The translations under genes were made by a program, and so were the position numbers. A model generated the notes under the pieces. It had not been told where the DNA came from. It ran no database searches and saw nothing but the letters and a program-made list of their open reading frames with translations. Positions 42,501 to 51,477 of a stretch of DNA of 63,882 nucleotides are shown here, in pieces. Position 1 is the first letter of the stretch; each line of letters begins with the position of its first letter. Source of the DNA: JAMOBE01 sp039908285 (lineage in GTDB: Bacteria > Pseudomonadota > Alphaproteobacteria > Rhodospirillales > Rhodospirillaceae); contig JAMOBE010000010.1 of NCBI GenBank assembly GCA_039908285.1, positions 1 through 63,882 on the forward strand, in the 5' to 3' direction.

Positions 42501-43441
42501 TGCGCCGCATCCTCGCCGCCGTCGCCGTTACCATCACGCTGTCGCACCTCGCCCCGGCACCCGCCCCGGCGCAGCAGACCGGCGGCGAAGTTCCCCCACC
42601 CCCGGCCACCGCGCCCGTGTTCGCGCCACCCTCCCGCGACGGCGAGTTCATGGAACGGCGCAAGCGGGAGGACGATGTCACGACTCCGAAGGAGGCCGAG
42701 GCCATCCAGTCCTTCCGCTCCGCCTACGAGGCCCATGGACGGCCGCGTCTGGTGCTGTACTGGAACCGCCAGCTTTCCGAGGCCGTGAGCGAATGGTCCG
42801 CCGTGGACCGCATCGTCGTCAGCGGCGGCGGCAGCGCCGAGGGGGACGTCAACTGGAAGGGCGGCGGCGAGACGGTGATCGAGTCGCAGCACCGGGTCGC
42901 CAGTCCCGCCCAGCAGCGTCCCCGCTACAAGGAAACCTGGGAGTGGGATTTCCTCCAGGGCTTCCTCGCGCCGATGCTGGAGGCGAAGGCGGTGGTGATC
43001 GACCGCACCGCCGTCACCCGCCTCGCCGGAGCCGGCCAGCCGCCGGGGGCGCTCGGCGGCCGCAGTGATGTGCTGGAAGCCACCGCCCTCAAGGACATGG
43101 CCGACCTGATGATCGAGGTGCTGATCGCCCCCTCGGAGAAGTCCACCATCGGCTATGAGATGCACGCCCGGGTCCTTGACACCCACACCGGCCAGATCGT
43201 CGCCAGCGTCAACAGCCGCTCCATGGAGGGCTGGGGCCGCCCCCACGACTACCTCGTCTCCGAGCAGGGCTTCGACAAACTGGATGACGACGACGACATG
43301 AGCGGCCCCATCCTGCGCAAGAGATACGAGGCCTCGGCCCAGGGGTTCACCAAGCGCAAGAGGCCCCCCAAGCCCCGCACCGTGGCCAGGCAGTTGTCCA
43401 TGAACGTCATGGAGGCCCTGAAGACCGCCTGGCGGCCGTGA
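42500..43441 (+). CDS. Secreted protein of unknown function, last gene of LpoB-like operon
   Basis: The 313-residue protein has a signal peptide (MRRILAAVAVTITLSHLAPA, cleavage near APAQ) and a basic, soluble body; notable are RPRLVLYWNRQLSEAVSEW near residue 75 and a C-terminal RQLSMNVMEALK. The fold looks like alpha/beta with DMADLMIEVLIAPSEK, reminiscent of the CsgG/LpoB-type domain, but I cannot name a family. Its ATG shares one base with the stop of the YcfL-like gene. Periplasmic; probably works with the three lipoproteins. Confidence 0.75.
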   Translation: MRRILAAVAVTITLSHLAPAPAPAQQTGGEVPPPPATAPVFAPPSRDGEFMERRKREDDVTTPKEAEAIQSFRSAYEAHGRPRLVLYWNRQLSEAVSEWSAVDRIVVSGGGSAEGDVNWKGGGETVIESQHRVASPAQQRPRYKETWEWDFLQGFLAPMLEAKAVVIDRTAVTRLAGAGQPPGALGGRSDVLEATALKDMADLMIEVLIAPSEKSTIGYEMHARVLDTHTGQIVASVNSRSMEGWGRPHDYLVSEQGFDKLDDDDDMSGPILRKRYEASAQGFTKRKRPPKPRTVARQLSMNVMEALKTAWRP

Positions 43442-43670
43442 ACCATTTCACCACTCCCGTGCGTGCTATTTCTGCCAGGCGTTGCATTTTTGCACCAACA
43501 CCAAGGCCTTGAAAAGTCAGGGGGAAGTCGAATGGTGCACCACGGACGGCTATTTCGTACCCCTCTCTAGCTAGAAAGTCCAGTTGGCCGGAAGTGCATC
43601 CAGGGTCTAAATGGAGTCAAGGAGCGGCCCAGTCGGGCTCCGGAGTATCGGGTGCTGAGGGGTGCCGGCC

Positions 43671-45323
43671 ATGCAGTTTGATCCACTCAACCGGGGGACG
43701 CGACTCTTCGGCGCAGCGGCCTTCCTTTTCGGCACGTCGGACAACGAGCTGATTCTGGACGCCATGCCGGCCCGGGTCGCGGTCGTCGACGCCGCTGGCC
43801 GCATCCGCGCCGTCAATGCGGCCTGGCGCGCCATCGCCGCCGGCGGCGACTTCTTCGCCCAGTCCTGCGACCGCGGTATCGACTACCTCGACCTATGCGA
43901 CTCGACTCTCGGCACCAACGCCCGGGCGGCGTGGGTCATCGCCAGCGGACTGCGGTCGGTGCTGGACGGGACGTCCCCCGCCTTCCAGACCAGCTACGTC
44001 TGGCAGTTCGGCACGGAGCGGCGCGGCTTCAAGTGCCTGATCTCCCCGGTGGGCGCCGATGGCGTCGGCCTGCGCGGGGCCGTGGTCATGCATGTCGACA
44101 TGGACATGCCCATGGACATGCCTGAGCGCGTCGATCCCATGGAGTCCACGGAGCGCCAGGGCATCGCCATGATTCCCGACCTGCCCGTCGCCCATCGGCT
44201 GGAACGACTGGCACCGGAGGAGTCGGCGCGTGGTCTCGGCATGGTGGCCGACACGGTGCCCGCCCTGGTGGCCTATGTCGACAAGGACCTGATCTACCGT
44301 TCGGTCAACCGCTGCTACCAGGACTGGTTCGGCGTGCCGGCCACCGACATCATCGGCATGGGTATGCCCGACGTGGTGGGGCAGGTCCTGTTCCGCCGCA
44401 TGGAGCCCCACATCGCCACCGCCCTCGCCGGCAACCGGGTCACCTTCGAGGAGGTCTTCCGGGACGGATCGGGCGGCGAGCGCTGGTTCCACGCCACCTG
44501 TATTCCCGATATCGACGACGACGGGCAGGTGTGCGGGTTCTCCACCGTGGCCCACGACATCACCGCCCTCAAGGAGATGGCCTACCGCCTCGACGAGGGC
44601 AGGACCGCCGCCGAGCAGGTCACCCGCACCCAGGCGGACGTGCTGACCAACGTCGGGCAGGAGCTTCGCGCGCCCCTCACCTCCATCATCGGCTTCGCCG
44701 AAACCCTGGCCGCCGAACTGTTCGGTCCCATTCCCGACCGGTATCGCAGTTATGCCCGAGACATCCGGGACACCGCCTGCGGCCTGACGGACCTGGTCAA
44801 CGACCTCATCGATCTGTCGCGGCTGCATTCGGGCCAGTTCCGGCTCGACGAGCTGCGGGTGGACGTGCATGCGCTGCTGACGTCGGGGCATGGCCGCATC
44901 GAACAGGTGGCGAAGGCCGCCGGGGTCCGACTCCGGCTCGCCATTCCCGGCCGGCTGCCGACGCTGTTCGCCGACGAGCGGGTGGTGCGCCAGGTGGTGA
45001 CGAACCTGCTGATGACGATGGTGCGCCATGCGGCGGAGGGCGGCACGGTGACCCTGTCCACCCGCCGCGAGCTGGAGGGAACCCTGGCCATCGTCGTCAG
45101 CGCCGACGCCCTGGTCATCCCCCAGGCCGACCTGGATCGCCTGATGGAGCCGTTCGCCCGCCTCGACGTGCCGCGGCGTCCGGCCGATACCGGCGGTGGC
45201 CTGGCCCTGCCGCTCGTCCGGCGGTTCATGGAGGCCCATGGCGGCACCTTCACCCTCCAGGCCCGCCCGAAACAGGGCGTGGTCGCCACCGCCACCTTCC
45301 CGCGGGCCCGCGTGGTCGGCTGA
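43671..45323 (+). CDS. PAS protein with degenerate histidine-kinase core (pseudokinase)
   Basis: The 550-residue protein has a PAS region near residues 20-130, a second PAS near 190-310 (LVAYVDKDLIYRSVNRCYQD), and a HisKA/HATPase-like end. In the H box the usual SHELRTPL reads GQELRAPL, so Gln330 replaces the phospho-acceptor His. The N box is degenerate (TNLLMTMVRHAA) and the DxGxG loop is missing (IVVSADALVIPQ), while the later GGGLALPLVRRFMEAHGG remains. It should not autophosphorylate. It could still bind partners or act as a scaffold. ATG 43671 is used; GTG 43662 has poor spacing. Promoter elements in 43442-43670 are not clear. Confidence 0.85.
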   Translation: MQFDPLNRGTRLFGAAAFLFGTSDNELILDAMPARVAVVDAAGRIRAVNAAWRAIAAGGDFFAQSCDRGIDYLDLCDSTLGTNARAAWVIASGLRSVLDGTSPAFQTSYVWQFGTERRGFKCLISPVGADGVGLRGAVVMHVDMDMPMDMPERVDPMESTERQGIAMIPDLPVAHRLERLAPEESARGLGMVADTVPALVAYVDKDLIYRSVNRCYQDWFGVPATDIIGMGMPDVVGQVLFRRMEPHIATALAGNRVTFEEVFRDGSGGERWFHATCIPDIDDDGQVCGFSTVAHDITALKEMAYRLDEGRTAAEQVTRTQADVLTNVGQELRAPLTSIIGFAETLAAELFGPIPDRYRSYARDIRDTACGLTDLVNDLIDLSRLHSGQFRLDELRVDVHALLTSGHGRIEQVAKAAGVRLRLAIPGRLPTLFADERVVRQVVTNLLMTMVRHAAEGGTVTLSTRRELEGTLAIVVSADALVIPQADLDRLMEPFARLDVPRRPADTGGGLALPLVRRFMEAHGGTFTLQARPKQGVVATATFPRARVVG

Positions 45324-45471
45324 TGGTTCCGACCGTCATGCCGGCGGCGCGACACCACCCCCACGACATGGTCGCATTTTTCAAAGCGGCGCACTAAACT
45401 CCGCCACCCGTTGCCCGCGCAGTGAAGTGACCGGTGCCGACGGAAGACTCCATGGAATGGGACCAGGGAAC

Positions 45472-46419
45472 ATGAAGATCGTCGTTACCGGGGGGCTCGG
45501 TCATATCGGCTCCCGCGTCATCCGCCAGCTTCCGGCCGCCTTTCCGGGTGCCGAATTCGTCGTCGTCGACAACATGGTGACCCAGCGGTTTCCATCGCTG
45601 TTCAACCTGCCCGATGGGGTGAGCTTTCGCTTTCTCGACAGCGACGTGATGACCATGGACCTCGACCCCCTGATCCGGGGCGCCGGGGCGGTGATTCATC
45701 TCGCGGCACTCACCGACGCCACGGCGAGCTTCAACAACCGCGAGGCGGTGGAGCGGGTCAATTTCGGGGCGACGGAGCGGGTGGCCAAGGTCTGCGCGAC
45801 GGTCGGGGCGCCGCTGATCCACGCCTCCTCCACCAGCGTCTATGGCACCCAGAACGACCAGGTGGACGAGAACTGCGACAAGAGCGAATTGAAGCCCCAG
45901 AGCCCCTACGCCGAGACCAAGCTGCGCGAGGAGGCCCTGGTGGCCGAACTGGCGCGCGATCAGGGGCTTAGGGCGGTCATCTGCCGCTTCGGCACCATTT
46001 TCGGCACCTCTCCCGGCATGCGGTTCCACACCGCCGTCAACAAGTTCTGCTGGCAGTCGGTCATGGGCCAGCCGGTGACGGTGTGGAAGACGGCCTACGA
46101 CCAGAAGCGGCCCTATCTCGACCTCACCGACGCCGTCGAGGCCATGGGGTTCTTCATCCGCCGCGACCTGTTCGATGGGCGGGTCTACAACGTCGTCACC
46201 TCGAACCACACGGTCCGCGACGTGGTGGACGCCATTCGCGAGCGGGTCCCCGACCTCCAGGTGACGTTCGTCGAGGAGCGCATCATGAACCAGCTGTCCT
46301 ACGACGTCGCCAACACCCGGCTGAACGAGGCCGGGTTCGGCTTCCGGGGCTCGCTGAGGCAGGGCATCGCCGACACCATCGCCCTGCTGAAGAACATGAA
46401 CCACGGCACCGCGCGATGA
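45472..46419 (+). CDS. NAD-dependent epimerase/dehydratase (extended SDR)
   Basis: The 315-residue protein has the Rossmann start MKIVVTGGLGHIGSRVIRQL, SSTSVYGTQN and the catalytic Tyr/Lys in SPYAETKLREE. It acts on a nucleotide sugar, as a 4-epimerase or dehydratase; the exact reaction is not fixed by motif. It heads an operon: the rfbB-like gene overlaps its end by 4 bp, then a methyltransferase overlaps again. Likely role: surface polysaccharide or glycan precursor synthesis. ATG 45472 follows GGGA and begins at the Rossmann strand. Confidence 0.9.
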   Translation: MKIVVTGGLGHIGSRVIRQLPAAFPGAEFVVVDNMVTQRFPSLFNLPDGVSFRFLDSDVMTMDLDPLIRGAGAVIHLAALTDATASFNNREAVERVNFGATERVAKVCATVGAPLIHASSTSVYGTQNDQVDENCDKSELKPQSPYAETKLREEALVAELARDQGLRAVICRFGTIFGTSPGMRFHTAVNKFCWQSVMGQPVTVWKTAYDQKRPYLDLTDAVEAMGFFIRRDLFDGRVYNVVTSNHTVRDVVDAIRERVPDLQVTFVEERIMNQLSYDVANTRLNEAGFGFRGSLRQGIADTIALLKNMNHGTAR

Positions 46420-47471
46420 GGGCGCTGGTCACCGGGGGGGCGGGGTTCATCGGCTCGGCGCTGGTGCGCCAGCTCATCGCCGAGACCGACGCCCACGTGC
46501 TGACGCTGGACAAGCTGACCTACGCGGGGCGACTCGACAACCTGAACGCCGTGGTCGGCATTCCGCGCCATCGCTTCGAGCGGGTGGACATCGCCGACCG
46601 CGCCGCCGTCGCGGAGCAGGTGGCCGCCTTCGATCCGGACGTCGTCTACCACCTGGCGGCCGAGTCCCACGTCGACCGCTCCATCGACAGCGCCGCCGAG
46701 TTCATCCAGACCAACGTGGTCGGTACCTACACCCTGCTGGAGGTCACCCACCACCACTGGAGCACCATGGCCGAGCCGCGGAAGGAGGCGTTCCGCTTCG
46801 TCCATGTCTCCACCGACGAGGTCTATGGCTCGCTGCCGCCGGGTCTCAAGTTCTCCGAGGTGTCGCCCTATCAGCCCAACTCGCCCTACGCCGCGACCAA
46901 GGCCTCGTCGGACTTCCTGGTGCGGGCGTGGCACAAGACGTTCAAGTATCCCGCCCTGATCACCAACTGCTCCAACAACTATGGACCGCACCAGTATCCG
47001 GAGAAGCTCATTCCCCTGGTGATCCTCAACCTTCTCGAGGGCAGGTCGATCCCGGTCTATGGCGACGGCGGGCAGATCCGCGACTGGCTGTATGTGGACG
47101 ATCACGTCCGCGCGCTGCGCACCGTCGCCGAGCGGGGACGGCTCGGGGAGACCTACTGCATCGGCGGCGAGGCCGAGTCGACCAATCTCGAACTGGTCCA
47201 CACCCTCTGCGACCTGTTCGACGAAATGCGGCCAGAGGCGCCGTGGCACCCGCATCGCTCGCTGATCCGCCATGTCCAGGATCGGCCGGGCCATGACCGC
47301 CGCTATGCCACCGACATCAGCAAGATCAAGGTGGAACTGGACTGGGCGCCCCTCACCTCCTTCGCCGATGGCCTGCGCCGGACGGTGGAGTGGTACCTCG
47401 GCAACCTGGACTGGTGCCATCGCGTCGGCGAGGGGCAGGATGCCCGCGCCCGTCGGGGTGGTGCACGATGA
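46416..47471 (+). CDS. rfbB: dTDP-glucose 4,6-dehydratase-like SDR
   Basis: RfbB turns dTDP-glucose into dTDP-4-keto-6-deoxyglucose for deoxysugar synthesis. The 351-residue protein has MRALVTGGAGFIGSALVRQL, the substrate motif LAAESHVDRSIDSAAEFIQT, FVHVSTDEVYGSL, YAATKASSDFLVRAW and NNYGPHQYPEKLIP, the full set for RmlB/RfbB. The tail (about 15 residues past the fold) is basic. It overlaps both neighbours by 4 bp (ATGA). No rmlA, rmlC or rmlD gene is in the window. Confidence 0.92.
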   Translation: MRALVTGGAGFIGSALVRQLIAETDAHVLTLDKLTYAGRLDNLNAVVGIPRHRFERVDIADRAAVAEQVAAFDPDVVYHLAAESHVDRSIDSAAEFIQTNVVGTYTLLEVTHHHWSTMAEPRKEAFRFVHVSTDEVYGSLPPGLKFSEVSPYQPNSPYAATKASSDFLVRAWHKTFKYPALITNCSNNYGPHQYPEKLIPLVILNLLEGRSIPVYGDGGQIRDWLYVDDHVRALRTVAERGRLGETYCIGGEAESTNLELVHTLCDLFDEMRPEAPWHPHRSLIRHVQDRPGHDRRYATDISKIKVELDWAPLTSFADGLRRTVEWYLGNLDWCHRVGEGQDARARRGGAR

Positions 47472-48061
47472 CCGCGACCAGGACCGTGCTGCACGTCGGC
47501 TGCGGACCGCGGCACATCGACGGGCTGCACGAGATGTTCCGCACTCCGGAGTGGACCGAGATTCGCCTCGACATCGATCCCGCGGCGGAGCCCGACATCG
47601 TCGGCTCCATCACCGGCATGCCCATGGTGGCGAGCGGATCCATGGACGCGGTGTGGTCGGCCAACAATCTGGAGCACGTCTTCCCGCACGAGGTGGACCT
47701 GACGGTGCGTGAGTTCGTCCGGGTCCTGAAACCGGACGGGTTCCTGATGCTGCACGTCCCGGACCTGCGCAGCATCTGCGAACTGGTGGCCCAGGATGCC
47801 CTGGAGGATGTGATCTATGAGTCGGAGTCCGGTCCCATCACGCCCATCGACATGATTTTCGGCCTGCGTTCCGCCCTGGCGGGTGGCTATCTGGCCATGG
47901 CTCACAAGACCGGGTTCACCGGCAAGACCCTGCGCGCGGCGCTGGCCCGCAATGGTTTCACCAACATCGAGATCCTGGAACTCCCGGATGCCTTCCAGAT
48001 CTGGGGCCTGGCCTACACCCGGCCAGTGCCGAATCCCCTGACCCTTTTCGTGAAGCCTTGA
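47468..48061 (+). CDS. SAM-dependent methyltransferase (class I)
   Basis: The 197-residue protein has the SAM-binding VLHVGCGPRHIDGLHEM, acidic RLDIDPAAEPDIVGSI, and the post-core WSANNLEHVFPHEVDLTVRE. It is short for this class and likely methylates a small molecule or a sugar of the products of the two upstream genes. The overlap with rfbB (ATGA) supports one operon. A hairpin and T run 100 bp downstream may be its terminator or belong to the rplM leader. Confidence 0.85.
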   Translation: MTATRTVLHVGCGPRHIDGLHEMFRTPEWTEIRLDIDPAAEPDIVGSITGMPMVASGSMDAVWSANNLEHVFPHEVDLTVREFVRVLKPDGFLMLHVPDLRSICELVAQDALEDVIYESESGPITPIDMIFGLRSALAGGYLAMAHKTGFTGKTLRAALARNGFTNIEILELPDAFQIWGLAYTRPVPNPLTLFVKP

Positions 48062-48126
48062 CCGATTATCGCGGTATGCTGATACCGCACCATGCAAGCG
48101 ATTGATTTCGCTGCGAATTTTCATCA

Positions 48127-48154
48127 TTGACAGGCCCGTGCCGTGTGCCATACT
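48127..48154 (+). promoter_or_regulatory. Predicted sigma-70-type promoter of rplM-rpsI
   Basis: TTGACA at 48127-48132 is a perfect -35 box; 16 bp later CATACT at 48149-48154 matches four of six -10 bases. Transcription would start near 48161, just before the hairpin at 48162. The next gene is rplM at 48226. The TTGACA match is strong, the -10 weak. Confidence 0.65.
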
Positions 48155-48161
48155 CCGCGCC

Positions 48162-48201
48162 CACACCGGGTGGCACGTGGTGCCAGCGGGTGTGTTTTTT
48201 T
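48162..48201 (+). terminator. Terminator-like hairpin in the rplM leader (possible attenuator)
   Basis: Nested stems CACACC/GGGTGTG (48162-48167 and 48188-48194) and TGGCAC/GTGCCA (48171-48176 and 48180-48185, loop GTG) are followed by T7 at 48195-48201. It lies between the predicted promoter and rplM. It could end the methyltransferase transcript or attenuate rplM-rpsI. Confidence 0.6.
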
Positions 48202-48225
48202 CATTCCGAAGTCCGAGTGACCCTC

Positions 48226-48690
48226 ATGAAGACCTATTCGGCCAAACCGGCTGAGATCGAGAACAGGTGGTACGTGGTCGACGCCGAAGACGTCGTCCTC
48301 GGGCGCCTCGCCGCCGAAATCGCCAAGATCATACGCGGCAAGCACAAGACGACCTTCACTCCGCACATGAACTGCGGCGATCACGTGATCGTGGTCAATG
48401 CGGCGAAGGTGAAGCTGACCGGCAACAAGCTGCGTGACCGCCGCTTCTACTGGCACACCGGCCATCCCGGCGGCATCAAGGATCGCACCATCGGCCAGAT
48501 TCTGGCCGGTTCCCACCCTGACCGGGTGATCACCAAGGCCGTGGAGCGCATGGTTCCACGCGGACCGCTCGGTCGCGAGCAGATGCGGCTCCTGCGGGTC
48601 TATCCCGGAGCCGAGCACCCGCACGACGCCCAGAAGCCCGAGGCGCTGGACATCGCCGGTCGGAACCCGAAGAACAAGAGGAGCTTCTGA
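48226..48690 (+). CDS. rplM: 50S ribosomal protein L13
   Basis: L13 is an early-assembling large-subunit protein. The 154-residue product starts MKTYSAKPAEIENRWYVVDA and has the usual VLGRLAAEIAKIIRGKHK, VVVNAAKVKLTGNK and MVPRGPLGREQMRLLRVYPG segments. rpsI follows after 1 bp, the universal L13-S9 pair. A near-consensus promoter and hairpin with T run lie upstream. Confidence 0.98.
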   Translation: MKTYSAKPAEIENRWYVVDAEDVVLGRLAAEIAKIIRGKHKTTFTPHMNCGDHVIVVNAAKVKLTGNKLRDRRFYWHTGHPGGIKDRTIGQILAGSHPDRVITKAVERMVPRGPLGREQMRLLRVYPGAEHPHDAQKPEALDIAGRNPKNKRSF

Positions 48691-48691
48691 C

Positions 48692-49165
48692 GTGGCCGAA
48701 GAGATCAAGTCCTTCGAGGATCTGCGGGCGGCGACGGTGGCTGCGGCCCCTGAGCGGGTCGAACCGAAGATCGATGCCCAGGGTCGCGCCTACGCGACCG
48801 GCAAGCGCAAGAATGCCGTCGCCCGGGTGTGGATCCGGCGGGGCAGCGGCAAGATCACCATCAACGAGCGGGACATCGCCAGCTATTTCGGCCGGCCGTC
48901 GCTGCGCATGGCGATCAATCAGCCGTTTGCCGTAACCAACCGGACCGAGCAGTTCGACGTGGTGTGCACGGTCAAGGGCGGTGGGTTGTCGGGCCAGGCC
49001 GGGGCCATCCGCCACGGCATCAGCAAGGCACTGACCTACTTCGAGCCGGCCCTGCGGCCGGCGCTGAAGGCGGGTGGCTTCATGACCCGCGACTCGCGCG
49101 TGGTCGAGCGCAAGAAGTACGGCAAGGCCAAGGCCCGCCGCAGCTTCCAGTTCTCCAAGCGTTAA
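48692..49165 (+). CDS. rpsI: 30S ribosomal protein S9
   Basis: S9 is a small-subunit protein whose C-terminal tail reaches tRNA in the P site. The 157-residue product begins at GTG 48692, has YATGKRKNAVARVWIRRGSG and GGGLSGQAGAIRHGISKALT, and ends in the basic KARRSFQFSKR tail. The N-terminal ~25 residues before the core are a common alphaproteobacterial extension. It is co-transcribed with rplM, 1 bp apart. Confidence 0.98.
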   Translation: MAEEIKSFEDLRAATVAAAPERVEPKIDAQGRAYATGKRKNAVARVWIRRGSGKITINERDIASYFGRPSLRMAINQPFAVTNRTEQFDVVCTVKGGGLSGQAGAIRHGISKALTYFEPALRPALKAGGFMTRDSRVVERKKYGKAKARRSFQFSKR

Positions 49166-49629
49166 GGCGCCGAACGGGCCTGCCGCACGCCTGATTGGCG
49201 GCGTGGCAGGCCAGTCGGAAGAGCCGGGCCATGTCCTTGGCCCGTTCTCCCTCTCCCTCTCGATTTCGATCGGCGCCATCAGCTCGCGCAGGTGATGGGG
49301 GTTGGCATCTTGCCGGCATGCGGGGGTAAGCCCGGCGAGCGAAACGTTTGACCTCAAATTCGGCAGTCAAACTTGGGGCTGCCGCCCCAAACCCCGTCCC
49401 GAGCGGGCGCGGGCGGCATCCCGCCAATTTCACCCAAAACCCGTCATAATGAGAACTGGTGCTGCAACACATTGATCAGCATTGAAAATTTCATTCCAAC
49501 TGCCGGATTCAGGTTGATATTTGTTTAACAAATTCCTCCACACATAGGGGTGCCCGCGCAGTTACGAAAATCCGTGGATTTTCTGGAAACCGTATTGCAT
49601 TTTCAGGGTCTGACGCGAAAGGGACGAAG
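49166..49629. other. Intergenic region after rpsI
   Basis: The 464 bp hold the rpsI hairpin, a GC hairpin TTGGGGC-N4-GCCCCAA at 49373-49390 similar to that at 32103-32123, and an AT-rich stretch from about 49440. Close to the next gene lies GAAAATCC-GT-GGATTTTC at 49566-49583, a perfect inverted repeat 47 bp before ATG 49630. No gene is seen. Confidence 0.6.
49177..49212 (+). terminator. Hairpin after rpsI
   Basis: GGCCTGCC (49177-49184) pairs with GGCAGGCC (49205-49212); inside, ACGCC pairs with GGCGT with a small bulge. It starts 12 bp after the rpsI stop. There is no clear T run, so termination may be weak or factor-assisted. Confidence 0.5.
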
Positions 49630-51477
49630 ATGCAGGGTGACGGTGGCTTGTCCAGTGGCGCACGGTCCATGGTCGCGGCGCTGTCCATCCCCTTGCTGTT
49701 CTTCCTGCTGGCAGCCGGTGTCCGCATCGCTGTCGGCGTCGCCTATCCCGACATGACCTATGACACCGGGACCTACATCGCCGTCGCCGACAACATCCAG
49801 ATGCGCGGCTGCGTCAGCATCGAGGCGGCCCGTTGCGTCCCCAGCTGGGGCGGCAATCACCTGCCCGGCTATCCGGCCTTCCTCGCCGCGGTGCGCGCGA
49901 TCGCGGGCTTTGGCGACCGATCGTTCCTCAAGCCCGATGTCTGGCGCGCCGTCGTCATCGCCCAGAGTCTGGTGTTCGGCCTGACGGTCGCCTGGCTGGT
50001 GCATGCGATGCGGACGGTGAGCGGGTCGCGGCTGGCGGCGGTGGCGCTCGGCCTCGTGATCTCCCTGTCGCCGATGAGCGTGGCGTGGGGGCGCTACATG
50101 TTGACCGAGTGCCTCAGCATCGCCGCCGTCATCGTGGTGACGGCCGAACTGATGCTGTCCATGGCCGCTGGCCGGCTGCGCGCCATCCGACTGGGCCTGG
50201 CGCTGGGGGCCGCGTTCTTTCTCCGCTACGACAACGCCTTCCTGCTGGTTCCCATCGTGGTGGTGGCGTTCGGGATCAGCGGTCGCCGCGAGGCGCTCCG
50301 CCGACTCGCCCTGATGGGCGCCGTGGCGGCGCTGCCGATGGCGCTGTGGACGGTGCGGGCCGTCGCCGTCGGCCTACCCCCCCTGCCGCCGAGTGCGAAA
50401 ATGGCCCCGGCCGGCTGGCACGAACCGATGGGCATCGTCAAATGGGGCCGCTCCTGGGTGGTCGAGGAGGACGATACCGTCGCATTCCTGTTCGCCATCG
50501 AGATGAACAACTATCGCAGCGCCCATCTGCGGCCGGAATACTTTTCGGACGAGGAGAAGGTCGAAATCGGCCGGCTGATGACCCGGCTTTATCCCCACAC
50601 CGGACGAGAGGTTCCGGCCGACATCGACGAGGCCTTCGGGGCCATGGCGGAGCGGCGGGTCAGCAACGATCCCTTCTATCGCTGGGTGGAATTGCCCGCG
50701 CTCCGATCATGGAAGATGTGGACGGCGGGTCGGGACGTGGTCGCCATGGCATGGCCGAAAAAGATGCCCTGGGGACTGACCATCGGTGCCTACACCCATG
50801 TGTACAAGATAGTCCTGCTGCTCGCCGCGGTCGTCATGTGCGTTTTCGCCATGGTGACGCGCAATCGCCTGGTCCTCACCCTCGCGGCCGCCGCCGTGCT
50901 GGGAACCATCGGCCGAACCGCGGCGCTCGCCGCCCTGGCCTTTCTCGAGGTGCGCTATCTGGTCGAAGCCGCCCCCCTGCTGGAGACCGCCGTCGTTTTC
51001 GGCCTGGCCTCCACGCGGCGCGTCAGGATTTTATGGGTCCGGTTCCGCCACCTGGGTAGGGGACAGGCGGGCGACGAGTTCGGACACCGGCACTCCAAGG
51101 GTGGGGTGGCGCCAGTCGGTTGTGATGTCCATCAGGGGAAACAGCACGAACGCCCGCTCATGCAGCCGCGGGTGGGGGATTTGTGCTGGTCCATCGCGCA
51201 CGATGTCATGGTAGGCAAGAAGATCCAGGTCGATGACCCGTGCCGCGTTGGGGATCGACCGCACGCGGCCGAGATCCCGCTCGATATCATGCAGCAGCGC
51301 GAGAAGGGCGTCGGGATCGAGGGGTGTCGCGATGGCGGCCACGCCGTTGATGAACCAGGGCTGATCCGAGGCCGGGACCGGGGCCGTCCGCCACCACCGC
51401 GAGCGGGCGACGATCTCCACTTCGGTCCCGGCCCCGGCCAGGGCGGTGAGCGCCGCCTCGCAGGTCGCCCGCGGTGA
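49630..51477 (+). CDS. Multi-pass membrane protein (glycosyltransferase-type) with antisense read-through tail
   Basis: Residues 1-470 form a polytopic membrane protein with about ten helices, DMTYDTGTYIAVADNIQMRG near the N-terminus, and AFFLRYDNAFLLVPIVVV, the layout of GT-C/PMT-type mannosyltransferases that use lipid-linked sugars; the label is tentative. The frame then continues for ~145 residues across the opposite strand of folK without a stop and loses all membrane character (HQGKQHERPLMQPRVGDLC). TAG at 51057-51059 lies in another frame, so a single-base frameshift would end the protein at the natural place. AGGGA precedes ATG 49630. The real C-terminus is uncertain. Confidence 0.7.
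   Translation: MQGDGGLSSGARSMVAALSIPLLFFLLAAGVRIAVGVAYPDMTYDTGTYIAVADNIQMRGCVSIEAARCVPSWGGNHLPGYPAFLAAVRAIAGFGDRSFLKPDVWRAVVIAQSLVFGLTVAWLVHAMRTVSGSRLAAVALGLVISLSPMSVAWGRYMLTECLSIAAVIVVTAELMLSMAAGRLRAIRLGLALGAAFFLRYDNAFLLVPIVVVAFGISGRREALRRLALMGAVAALPMALWTVRAVAVGLPPLPPSAKMAPAGWHEPMGIVKWGRSWVVEEDDTVAFLFAIEMNNYRSAHLRPEYFSDEEKVEIGRLMTRLYPHTGREVPADIDEAFGAMAERRVSNDPFYRWVELPALRSWKMWTAGRDVVAMAWPKKMPWGLTIGAYTHVYKIVLLLAAVVMCVFAMVTRNRLVLTLAAAAVLGTIGRTAALAALAFLEVRYLVEAAPLLETAVVFGLASTRRVRILWVRFRHLGRGQAGDEFGHRHSKGGVAPVGCDVHQGKQHERPLMQPRVGDLCWSIAHDVMVGKKIQVDDPCRVGDRPHAAEIPLDIMQQREKGVGIEGCRDGGHAVDEPGLIRGRDRGRPPPPRAGDDLHFGPGPGQGGERRLAGRPR

Noticed and set aside
49550..49756. 68-residue frame before the membrane protein
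   Set aside because: It overlaps the promoter-side inverted repeat, lacks a ribosome site and shares most of its length with the better-supported gene at 49630.
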